DNA of 7,199 nucleotides from an uncultured Chryseolinea sp. GTDB lineage: Bacteria > Bacteroidota > Bacteroidia > Cytophagales > Cyclobacteriaceae. The notes under the pieces were generated by a model. That model searched no databases, was not told the origin of the DNA, and saw only the letters and a list, made by a program, of their open reading frames with translations. This document shows, one piece after another, positions 1 through 6,496 of the stretch (position 1 is its first letter; each line of letters begins with the position of its first letter). A program made the position numbers and the translations under genes. Location of the stretch: NCBI GenBank assembly GCA_946478915.1, contig CAMLER010000251.1:1-7199 (forward strand), read 5' to 3'.

Positions 1-104
1 GGACTCTGCGATTAATGATGTTAGATATTTGATCAACCGCAAAATGAAAGTTTAATGTAGAATAGTTTACATTTTATATTTCGATTGCAGTTCCGTCAGA
101 GTCC
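1..104. repeat. 8-bp inverted repeat bounding an AT-rich segment
   Basis: GGACTCTG at 1-8 is the exact reverse complement of CAGAGTCC at 97-104. The segment between the arms is AT-rich and has a smaller 6-bp inverted repeat near its middle (AATGTA 54-59, TACATT 68-73). The left arm starts at the first base of the window, so its true length cannot be seen and the repeat may continue outside. It could be the ends of a small non-autonomous element, two inverted copies of an interspersed repeat, or chance. No target-site duplication can be checked. Confidence 0.3.
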
Positions 105-140
105 CTGCGACAGGAGACCTGCGGAGACGGCGAGGTAACA
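95..140. repeat. GC-rich hairpin-forming segment, possible REP-like element
   Basis: This block is clearly richer in G+C than the AT-rich DNA on both sides. GTCCCTG (101-107) can pair with CAGGAGAC (111-118) around a three-base loop (CGA), with one bulged A at 115. The hexamer GGAGAC occurs twice (113-118 and 122-127) and CCTGCG twice (104-109 and 118-123, allowing for the preceding base). A short structured GC-rich block in an intergenic region is the usual look of an interspersed palindromic repeat. Copy number cannot be judged from one window, so this assignment is an inference. Confidence 0.3.
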
Positions 141-316
141 AGTTGTTTTGATTGAGGGACTAGGATTTGTGCGATGGATGATGGCGCGGTAGCTCAAGTC
201 GGGGTAATAAATATTTATATTAAGCGCAAAATGCTGAATTGAAATATAAAAGTTTAGATACGGATGGCTAGTCAAACAAGTAAGTGTTAACAACATTACC
301 TTTAATGAATAAAAAT

Positions 317-320
317 GAGG
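317..320 (+). promoter_or_regulatory. Ribosome binding site of the Crp/Fnr gene
   Basis: GAGG lies five bases upstream of the ATG at 326. It favours this start over two upstream in-frame candidates, the GTG at 284 and the ATG at 305, neither of which has a purine-rich site at suitable spacing. The resulting 196-residue protein has the length usual for this regulator type. Confidence 0.55.
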
Positions 321-325
321 TCAAA

Positions 326-916
326 ATGAATTTCGAGAGTGTAATTAGGAATGTCAGTAGGGTGATAGATCTTGACAACGAGGAATTGGATTGGTTCACG
401 TCAATTCTTGAACCTAAGTCTTTTGACAAACGGGACTTTGTTTTACGCGGTGGGGATATATGCCAATACCAGACTTACGTCGTAAAAGGATGCCTTAAGA
501 TATTCTATATCGACAGCACTGGGACTGAACATGTCGTTAAGTTCGCGATTGAGGACTGGTGGGCGTTTGACCTTCAAAGTTTCGTTTCGCAGGCACCTGC
601 ATTTTATTCCATTCAAGCGCTTGAAAATACAGACACGCTTCGAATCGGCAAGACGAATCATGATCAACTTTACGAAAGGATTCCGAAGTTTGAGAAATTC
701 GGTAGGATAATGTTTCAGAATTCCTACATTCAGCTGCAAAGTAGACTGATCCAAAATCTATTTGAGACCGCCGAAGAAAAATATGGCCATTTCATAAAAA
801 AGTATCCCGGTCTTGAACTCAGGATTTCGCAGAAGGATATAGCAGCCTATCTTGGAATAACACCGGAATTTCTAAGCATGCTTCGCAGAAAACGGATGGA
901 GTATAAGATTTCTTAA
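326..916 (+). CDS. Crp/Fnr-family transcriptional regulator
   Basis: This is a 196-residue cytoplasmic DNA-binding regulator. Residues about 25-115 form a cyclic-nucleotide-binding-like beta barrel, seen in the glycine-bearing turn VLRGGDICQYQTYVVKG and in the strand pattern that follows. A dimerisation helix runs at about 117-150, and a C-terminal winged helix-turn-helix at about 166-190 (ISQKDIAAYLGITPEFLSMLRR). The phosphate-binding cassette of true CRP proteins (GE-x-A then R-x-A) is missing; in its place is EDWWAFDLQSF followed by SIQALEN. cAMP is therefore an unlikely ligand, and there is no N-terminal cysteine cluster as in FNR. Bacteroidota carry many such proteins and most have unknown signals. 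The doxX gene follows 63 bp downstream on the same strand and is the obvious candidate target. The family call is firm; the signal and regulon are unknown. The GTG at 284 would add 14 residues and is less likely. Confidence 0.9.
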   Translation: MNFESVIRNVSRVIDLDNEELDWFTSILEPKSFDKRDFVLRGGDICQYQTYVVKGCLKIFYIDSTGTEHVVKFAIEDWWAFDLQSFVSQAPAFYSIQALENTDTLRIGKTNHDQLYERIPKFEKFGRIMFQNSYIQLQSRLIQNLFETAEEKYGHFIKKYPGLELRISQKDIAAYLGITPEFLSMLRRKRMEYKIS

Positions 917-950
917 ACTACTTTAATTTTATCGGGCGTCATAATGAATT

Positions 951-971
951 GTTTTGTGCAATAAACAAAAC
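951..971. promoter_or_regulatory. Perfect inverted repeat upstream of doxX, candidate operator
   Basis: GTTTTGT (951-957) and ACAAAAC (965-971) are exact reverse complements separated by seven bases. The right arm ends eight bases before the doxX ATG. The size (21 bp) and two-fold symmetry fit a site for a dimeric regulator such as the Crp/Fnr protein encoded just upstream, although the bases do not match the classical TGTGA-N6-TCACA site. As RNA it would be a weak AT-rich hairpin over the ribosome-binding region, so translational control is an alternative. The 8-mer TTGTTTTG overlapping the left arm (949-956) also occurs upstream of the regulator gene (143-150). Confidence 0.4.
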
Positions 972-979
972 CTGAAATT

Positions 980-1438
980 ATGATACAGTTATTATTTGGT
1001 ACCCATTGTGATTGGGTGGGACTGATACTAAGAATTACGGTTGGCGGAATCATGTTGCCTCACGGTGCTCAGAAATTGTTAGGCTGGTTTGGTGGTTACG
1101 GCTTTTCTGCGACAATGAATTTCTTTACCCAATCGATGAAATTACCATGGATTATTTCGATCGCTATTATTCTCATCGAATTGTTTGGTGCAATCGGACT
1201 AATTATTGGCTTTGCCAGCAGAATCTGGGCGCTTGGTCTGATCGCCATTATGATCGGAGCAATCTGCACGACCAACATGAGAAATGGATTTTTTATGAAT
1301 TGGTTTGGAAATCAATCAGGTGAGGGATACGAATATCATTTGCTTGTGATTGGTATTTGCGTAGCAATATTATTTGTTGGAGGCGGTAAATATTCGGTTG
1401 ATAGTCTGATAAACTTAAGGGGGAAATTATTTAGGTAG
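980..1438 (+). CDS. DoxX-family integral membrane protein
   Basis: This is a 152-residue inner membrane protein. It has four hydrophobic segments (about 12-28, 57-79, 82-98 and 119-136), the four-helix layout and length expected of the DoxX family. The loop HGAQKLLGWFGGYG (residues 28-41) is the characteristic motif after the first helix, and EGYEYHLL (115-122) leads into the last helix. DoxX relatives have been linked to quinone-dependent redox steps and to thiol or oxidative stress, but most bacterial members, including this subtype, have no proven reaction, so I assign none. No Shine-Dalgarno sequence precedes the ATG; the upstream bases are A-rich, which is common in Bacteroidota. The gene follows a Crp/Fnr regulator by 63 bp and has its own inverted repeat just upstream, suggesting control by that regulator. 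Its 3' end faces the exporter operon. Confidence 0.88.
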   Translation: MIQLLFGTHCDWVGLILRITVGGIMLPHGAQKLLGWFGGYGFSATMNFFTQSMKLPWIISIAIILIELFGAIGLIIGFASRIWALGLIAIMIGAICTTNMRNGFFMNWFGNQSGEGYEYHLLVIGICVAILFVGGGKYSVDSLINLRGKLFR

Positions 1439-1521
1439 CAAAACGCTTACCGCGTAAAGCAATACGTTCGGATCGTGCTGATGTGAAGGTTGAGTTTTAT
1501 CGACAAATGTGAATTTTTGCC

Positions 1522-1546
1522 TTTGTTGGTGTTCTTCACCAACAAA
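1522..1546. terminator. Perfect 10-bp stem-loop between convergent genes
   Basis: TTTGTTGGTG (1522-1531) and CACCAACAAA (1537-1546) pair perfectly around the five-base loop TTCTT. The hairpin lies 83 bp after the doxX stop and 60 bp after the end of the TolC-type gene on the other strand, so it could serve both converging transcripts. Neither side has a downstream run of T on the relevant strand, so it is not a standard intrinsic terminator. It may work with a factor, or it may protect 3' ends. The rest of the 1439-1606 gap shows no gene, only a weak bulged hairpin at 1445-1460 (GCTTAC with GTAAAGC). Confidence 0.45.
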
Positions 1547-1606
1547 CCTGCGGACTAAAATATCAGGGGTATTGAAAAACTGCGACAGCAAAAAGTAAAA
1601 GATCTA

Positions 1607-3055
1607 TTATTGACTCACCCTATAGGTACCCGCAGCCCAATACAACTGCGCCTTCTGCTTTTCATTCTCGGCTAATAGTTTTAACCACTTGCTCTGAGAC
1701 TCGATGAGCTTTTCCTGTTGGACATTAATCTTGAACAGGTCACTTTCACCTTGCTCCAGATTAACAAGTTCCGCCTGCAACAATCTTTCGTAGCTATCCA
1801 CCATTTGCTGTTGATTGATCATAATGGATTGAAGATTGGTTAACTGGTAGTAAATGCCGGTAAGGTCGTTGATGATTTGTCGCTCAGCTAAGGATTGTTC
1901 AAACTGTGTGTTGGATATTTTGAGTTTGGTCAGTGCTAGTTTGGAACGTTCTTTTCTCAGAAAAAGAGGAAAAGAGAAATCAATGCCCAATTTGTAGTTG
2001 TCATCCGGGATGAATGAAAAATTTCCATCGGGTTTGACGGGTTGATTGATGGCGTAATAATTCAAGTTCAATTGAGGCTTCAGGTATTCAGCAGCAAGCC
2101 GTCTCTCGGCCTCGAGTTGATTAATTTTTACATCGATCTTCCTTAGTTCCGGATGATTTGCGCGGGCATGGTCAGCTAGTTCTTTCAGTTTCTCCGCAGT
2201 AAGTGACCCTGGATCGCTAGCCAGTACAGGAGCCCATTTCAAATCTAGATCAAGTGGATTGCTTAGACTGTCCCACAACATATTCGACAATTCTAATCCG
2301 GAGTTTCTGTAGTTCAGAAACGCTTCCTGCTGATCTATGACACGCTGTTGCCATGTGATCTTCGCCTGGATGGTGTCGATAACAGCCGCTTCGCCGAAGG
2401 TGTAGTTCGTTTTTACGCGACTGAAAATTTCTTCCGCGATGCGTACGCTTTGATTTAATAGGAGGTAATTGTAATAAGCATAATACCAATCCCAATAGTT
2501 TTTTGCCGCGTCGAGCAGAAGTTTATTGATGATCTTCACCTGTTCGGCTTCTGTCATATCTGCGAATAGTTCAGCCTGACGCAAGGTGGTTCGTCGTTCA
2601 TCCGTAAAAAGTCCGCGCCCTAACGGAATCGATATGCCAGCATAAAATTGCTGATAGTTATATTCATTGTCTATATATCGTTCCGGGTTGAGATATGCTC
2701 CTTTGTTTCGATCGATACCAATGGTTGGATCGATGGGTATCCATGTTGGAAACTTCAGGCCGCCGTTAAAGGTATCGTAGTATTCTTTACCGTTTAATTG
2801 TTTTGAAGCAAGCTGCGCTTCAAGCTTCGGATCAAAATTTCCACGGGCCAGACGAATTTCCTGTCGTGCTACTTCAGAGAGCAATTCAACCTGCTTTGCT
2901 GTGGGATGGTTCTTCAAAATCAATTCGTAAAGATTAGCCAATGTAAATGCGCGTGTAGTGTCCGGGATAACGAACAGCGTGTCAGTCATCTGAGCATTTA
3001 CGACCAAATGATTTATCAGCAGAAAGAATAATACTAATGTCAGCCTTTCTCTCAT
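1607..3055 (-). CDS. TolC-family outer membrane efflux protein
   Basis: This is a 482-residue outer membrane channel subunit. A signal peptide is visible: basic start MRERL, hydrophobic core to about residue 19, and likely cleavage after VVNA (residue 21). The mature part has two repeated outer membrane efflux modules, about 38-265 and 295-475, each with long amphipathic helices and a beta segment (FYAGISIPLGRGLF at 138-150; KLGIDFSFPLFLRKER at 355-370). The internal match GEAAVIDTIQAK (221-232) is typical of the family. Homotrimers form the outer membrane barrel and the periplasmic tunnel that docks on the HlyD-type adaptor. The ATG overlaps the adaptor's stop codon as ATGA (3052-3055), so the two are probably translated together. 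This is the last gene of the operon; the stem-loop at 1522-1546 follows. No lipidation cysteine is seen after the signal peptide, unlike the OprM/NodT group. Confidence 0.92.
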   Translation of the reverse strand: MRERLTLVLFFLLINHLVVNAQMTDTLFVIPDTTRAFTLANLYELILKNHPTAKQVELLSEVARQEIRLARGNFDPKLEAQLASKQLNGKEYYDTFNGGLKFPTWIPIDPTIGIDRNKGAYLNPERYIDNEYNYQQFYAGISIPLGRGLFTDERRTTLRQAELFADMTEAEQVKIINKLLLDAAKNYWDWYYAYYNYLLLNQSVRIAEEIFSRVKTNYTFGEAAVIDTIQAKITWQQRVIDQQEAFLNYRNSGLELSNMLWDSLSNPLDLDLKWAPVLASDPGSLTAEKLKELADHARANHPELRKIDVKINQLEAERRLAAEYLKPQLNLNYYAINQPVKPDGNFSFIPDDNYKLGIDFSFPLFLRKERSKLALTKLKISNTQFEQSLAERQIINDLTGIYYQLTNLQSIMINQQQMVDSYERLLQAELVNLEQGESDLFKINVQQEKLIESQSKWLKLLAENEKQKAQLYWAAGTYRVSQ

Positions 3056-4371
3056 AACTGCTGGTTATCTTTCACTTGAGTTTCGACTGATACGTTACCT
3101 GCGGTTGAAGGTGCTGTGTACAAACTGGGCGGAAATCCGTTAAGCTGGCGCCACAACTCATACCAGATGGGAACATTGTCGAGCATCACCCAGCCCTTTG
3201 TCCCTGAGCCATTGCGCAATTGAGTTGGCCATGATTCATCTTTTGCATCGGGCACCACCAATATTCTGAACTCACCCGGTTTTGAATTCACATAGTCAAT
3301 CACTTTCACTTCACCTCCAAACGTACCTACCGATACACTTGGCCAGCCGCTGAATTGCAGCGCCGGCCATCCGTCAAATTGAACGCGCACTTTGCGGCCT
3401 TTGCTGATTAGCGGAACGTCCATTGCTTTCACATACATCTCCACGGCCATATCAGAAACTTCTGGCATGATTGTACAAATAGCATCGCCTTCCTTAACGG
3501 TTTCACCGATCCCGGCTTTCATGGCTTTTACAATGTATCCATCCTGCGGCGCAACGATCTGGTATTGTCCACTGCGGATTTGTGTATTGGTTAATTCATT
3601 GCGCGATTTGATAATATCCACTTCTGTATCAAATGCTTCGGCGCGCGTGTTGCTCAAGTCCGATTCGGCCTTGCTGATTTTATCCATGTATTCAGCTTGC
3701 GTTCTGTCCAGCTCGAGCTTTGCGCTGAGGTATTCGGCCTGGCTACCTTGAAACTTATATTCGAATTCCTGGTATTTTGTAAGGGGTATGTTACCCGCTT
3801 CGTACAGTTTTTTGTTTCGCTGAAATTGATTGTCAGCGTTCTGGTATTTTACTTTCTCTGCCTCCAGTTTGGCTTTCGACTGCTCGACTTTTAACGTCAT
3901 AGCCTCTCTTAACGCATTGATCTGTCGTTGAAGTGCTTCGGCCTTTTTATTTTTGGAATCAAGACTACTTTCTTTGGCTTTAATTTGCTGGCTTAGTCTC
4001 GACAACAACTGGGGATCAAAGTATTTTTCTTTTACCTCGCTGATGCTTACAATGGTGTCACCCTTCTTCACCAAATCACCTTCGCGCACGAACCATTTCT
4101 GAATTCGTCCTGCAATCACGGTCTCAATTGTCTGTGGTCTGTTGGAAGGATCCAGCGCAGTAACCTGACCAATGCCCCTGATGTTTTGCTGCCATGGCAG
4201 AAAGAGCAAGACCATAAATAGAATCAACATTCCCAGTAAGAGTTTTGCTAGGGTACGTGTTCCCGTTCGGGTTTTTAATGTTCGAAGTGAATACGAACCG
4301 GCGTACACGATCTCAGGGACGTTTCTGTTCTGTGATGCAAACATGTTATTCGAAATATTTTGAAATGACAT
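3052..4371 (-). CDS. HlyD-family periplasmic adaptor (membrane fusion protein)
   Basis: This is a 439-residue adaptor linking the ABC exporter to the TolC-type channel. It has a cytoplasmic N-terminus of about 40 basic and polar residues, one transmembrane segment (about 42-58, ending FLPW), the first half of a lipoyl-like domain (about 68-112, with FVREGDLVKKGDTIVSI), a long coiled-coil hairpin (about 117-268), and the second lipoyl half (270-303, from QIVAPQDGYI to GETVKEGDAICTI). Beta-barrel and membrane-proximal parts run to about 375, followed by PIWYELWRQLNGFPPSLY (401-418) and a polar tail. The single N-terminal anchor is the HlyD/EmrA plan rather than a lipoprotein AcrA plan. The chosen ATG at 4371 overlaps the ABC gene by 26 bp, with AGAGG directly against it. 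A second ATG (codon 10, at 4344), one base after the ABC stop, is a fair alternative that keeps every domain. Confidence 0.92.
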   Translation of the reverse strand: MSFQNISNNMFASQNRNVPEIVYAGSYSLRTLKTRTGTRTLAKLLLGMLILFMVLLFLPWQQNIRGIGQVTALDPSNRPQTIETVIAGRIQKWFVREGDLVKKGDTIVSISEVKEKYFDPQLLSRLSQQIKAKESSLDSKNKKAEALQRQINALREAMTLKVEQSKAKLEAEKVKYQNADNQFQRNKKLYEAGNIPLTKYQEFEYKFQGSQAEYLSAKLELDRTQAEYMDKISKAESDLSNTRAEAFDTEVDIIKSRNELTNTQIRSGQYQIVAPQDGYIVKAMKAGIGETVKEGDAICTIMPEVSDMAVEMYVKAMDVPLISKGRKVRVQFDGWPALQFSGWPSVSVGTFGGEVKVIDYVNSKPGEFRILVVPDAKDESWPTQLRNGSGTKGWVMLDNVPIWYELWRQLNGFPPSLYTAPSTAGNVSVETQVKDNQQL

Positions 4372-6496
4372 CCTCTTTCATTAAAGACTCATATGACGCA
4401 TCGGCTACTACCTTACCCTGATCCAGCACAATCACACGGTCACAAGATGCCATCACCAATGGATCATTCGATACCGCCAGAAGTGTCCAACTACTTTCAG
4501 GGTTGATTACACGACGAATCAGGTCCAGCTTGTCGGATTTGCTCAGGCCGGAAAAGAAGTCCTTGAGAATCATGAGTTCTGGTTTTTTAGCAAGGCACCT
4601 GCTCAGGATCAGGCGATGAAGTGTGGAGCTCGACAATCCTTTGCCTCCGCTGATAATGCGCGTATTCAATCCATCTGGCAACGCGCGGAGATATTGAGAC
4701 AGTCCAACTTCCTCGGTTATGCGAAGAACGTCTTCGACGTTGACGTTTGGCTTACCGATCGTGATGTTCTCATAAATGGTTGCATCGAAGATATCATCAG
4801 TTGAAATATTCTTGGCGACCTTATTGCGCAAGTGGGTAAGGTCCAGATCACGAAGTGAAAATCTGTTGATAGCAACAGATCCGGAATAATCGGTCAGCAA
4901 GCCGCCAATAATATCGGCGAGCGTTGACTTGCCACTTCCGCCAGGACCGCAAATACAGACTCGTTCACCTGCGTTAATTTCCAGACTGATATTATTTAAG
5001 ACAAACGTTGAACTATCAGAATATCGATAAGCAAGATTGTTCAGTGAAATATCATATCCCTTTCCTTCGTGATGTTTGGGCAGATCAAGACCTCCGGATT
5101 TTTCAAGGGGGAGGTCAGTAACGTGTGATACCTTCTCCACGGCAGTCAGCAAGTCATACACTACATCCATGTAGAGTATAATTTTCTCAACAGCGTTGAG
5201 CACCAGGATGATGATGACTTCCGCGGCCACAAATTGCCCAAGGGTGATCTGCCGGTCTACGACCAGAATCGTTCCCATGATGAGCAGCCCACCGGTAATT
5301 GCTACTTTGAAAAAGACAAAAAATGAAAATTGTGACAGAAGCACTCCAAAGTGTTTTTTCCGATACTCGATATAGTTGCCGGTCACCTGGTCGGTCTTGC
5401 GAATCGGAAGGTCCGTGTCACCAGCCAGCTTAAATGATTTTATAGTTCGTGCAATTTCTTCCAGCCATTGAACCACTTTGTACTTATACTTTGATTCATT
5501 GATGGAGGAATTAAGTCCGCGAGGACCGGTAAAATAAAACATGAGGGTAAGGACACCCACTAGGAATACGCTGAAGAAGACAAAGACCGGGTGATATAAC
5601 GACAGCAGTAACAAACCAAAAAGGACTTGTATTACGCCGGATGAAAGATCGAGCAAAAGTTTGGGGAGTCCCTTTTGAATGGTAATGATATCGAAGAAAC
5701 GGTTGACCAATTCAGGTGCGTAGCTCTTGGTCAATGCTTCCAGTCTTATCCGTGGTATCCTATAGGTAAACTCAAGTGCTGCTTTCACAAATACCCTTCG
5801 CTGAAGTTGCTCCACGATACTGATCTGAACCATCTGAAGCACACCAGTAGCCAAGACGCCAAGAATGACAAGTCCAATCAATATATAGACCGAACTGAAA
5901 AAGACGCCACCTGAAATAAACTCTATTGTCGACTGGAGACCCAACGGCAGAACGAGACTTAGCAATCCGATGAATAGCGCATAAATGAGTATGTAGCTGA
6001 TGTCCTTTTTCTCTGTACTAAATAATTTGAACAGGCGCTTTGTGGGCGAAAGGGGAGTTGTACTGATCGGGTCCTGACCTACTATTTCTTTGTATGGAAT
6101 AACGGTGAGGCTAAGGATCTCGTTACGCCCGGAGGCCAGCCAGCGATCTGCCTGAGATAATTCAACGGGGCCACCCGAAAAAAGGGACTGTATCTTCGAG
6201 CGTTGGTGGACAAGGACATCGGGCTTAAATTTTTCTCCATCCGGAATGAATACAATAGAAGCATCTTTCGATTCACGAAGACGTGATTCAATTTCGGATG
6301 ATACTATACTTTGTTCAATGATGAATAAACCACATTTCCTGGCTGCTTCAATTAAATCTCTCTTGAATTCAAAAATATCCTCAATCTCATAAGCGCGCTG
6401 ATTGAAATAAACAGACTGCAGCTGATCATCCCTCATATCCAATTTAAAATGGAGCGAGATCTCACGAATAATTCGAATTATATCTCCTGTTGTCAT
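4346..6496 (-). CDS. Type I secretion-like ABC exporter with degenerate ATPase motifs
   Basis: This 716-residue inner membrane half-transporter has membrane and ATPase parts in one chain. Residues 1-135 resemble a C39-peptidase-like domain (GLFIIEQSIV, then ASIVFIPDG) with no catalytic Cys in a convincing context (the only Cys here is C55), as in HlyB-type exporters. Transmembrane helices occupy about 168-440. The nucleotide-binding domain runs from about 480 to 716. It has Y492 in the A-loop region and an intact Walker A (GPGGSGKST, 517-525). Without gaps against normal exporters, the Q-loop Gln is S565, LSGGQ is LSSST (621-625), the Walker B Asp-Glu is K645-D646, the D-loop Asp is S652 and the H-loop His is N677. 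ATP may bind but hydrolysis should be poor or absent, unless another ATPase helps. The frame is intact. The ATG overlaps the TetR stop by 4 bp and GGAGG lies one base upstream, unusually close. Cargo is unknown; lipid or drug export cannot be excluded. Confidence 0.88.
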   Translation of the reverse strand: MTTGDIIRIIREISLHFKLDMRDDQLQSVYFNQRAYEIEDIFEFKRDLIEAARKCGLFIIEQSIVSSEIESRLRESKDASIVFIPDGEKFKPDVLVHQRSKIQSLFSGGPVELSQADRWLASGRNEILSLTVIPYKEIVGQDPISTTPLSPTKRLFKLFSTEKKDISYILIYALFIGLLSLVLPLGLQSTIEFISGGVFFSSVYILIGLVILGVLATGVLQMVQISIVEQLQRRVFVKAALEFTYRIPRIRLEALTKSYAPELVNRFFDIITIQKGLPKLLLDLSSGVIQVLFGLLLLSLYHPVFVFFSVFLVGVLTLMFYFTGPRGLNSSINESKYKYKVVQWLEEIARTIKSFKLAGDTDLPIRKTDQVTGNYIEYRKKHFGVLLSQFSFFVFFKVAITGGLLIMGTILVVDRQITLGQFVAAEVIIILVLNAVEKIILYMDVVYDLLTAVEKVSHVTDLPLEKSGGLDLPKHHEGKGYDISLNNLAYRYSDSSTFVLNNISLEINAGERVCICGPGGSGKSTLADIIGGLLTDYSGSVAINRFSLRDLDLTHLRNKVAKNISTDDIFDATIYENITIGKPNVNVEDVLRITEEVGLSQYLRALPDGLNTRIISGGKGLSSSTLHRLILSRCLAKKPELMILKDFFSGLSKSDKLDLIRRVINPESSWTLLAVSNDPLVMASCDRVIVLDQGKVVADASYESLMKEDVISKYFE

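Larger units (their letters stand above)
1..325. other. Non-coding region upstream of the Crp/Fnr gene
   Basis: No convincing gene lies in this stretch. A 66-codon open frame on the minus strand (96-296) has an unstructured, low-information translation and no recognisable motif, and I treat it as chance. The region is AT-rich apart from a GC-rich block at about 95-140. It contains an inverted repeat pair, a bulged hairpin and a repeated 9-mer (CGCAAAATG at 38-46 and 225-233). The promoter of the Crp/Fnr gene should lie here, but I found no good match to the Bacteroidota consensus TTTG / TAnnTTTG at proper spacing. A 7-of-8 match to the -7 box (TATATTTC, 75-82) lacks a proper -33 partner. Confidence 0.6.

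Noticed and set aside
285..292. Palindrome TGTTAACA upstream of the Crp/Fnr gene as an operator
   Set aside because: Eight symmetric bases are common by chance and no second copy is found near doxX.
96..296. A 66-codon open frame on the minus strand
   Set aside because: The translation has no recognisable domain, the start has no good ribosome binding site, and it covers the GC-rich hairpin block; it is most likely chance.
284..325. Upstream starts (GTG at 284, ATG at 305) for the Crp/Fnr gene
   Set aside because: The ATG at 326 has GAGG at five-base spacing and gives the usual family length; the added residues do not look like part of the domain.
3392..3894. Plus-strand open frames inside the HlyD-type gene, and similar ones inside the doxX and ABC genes
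   Set aside because: They run opposite or out of frame to genes with clear family features, and their translations show no motif.
6468..6481. Perfect 14-bp palindrome ATAATTCGAATTAT just inside the ABC gene, a possible TetR operator
   Set aside because: A palindrome of this length is expected about by chance in 7 kb of AT-leaning sequence, it encodes ordinary residues (IIRII), and it lies inside the operon downstream of the TetR gene rather than at the promoter.
4346..6496. The ABC gene as a decaying pseudogene
   Set aside because: The frame is open for 716 codons, motif spacing is normal, Walker A and membrane helices are well kept and the gene overlaps intact neighbours, which argues for selection on the protein.
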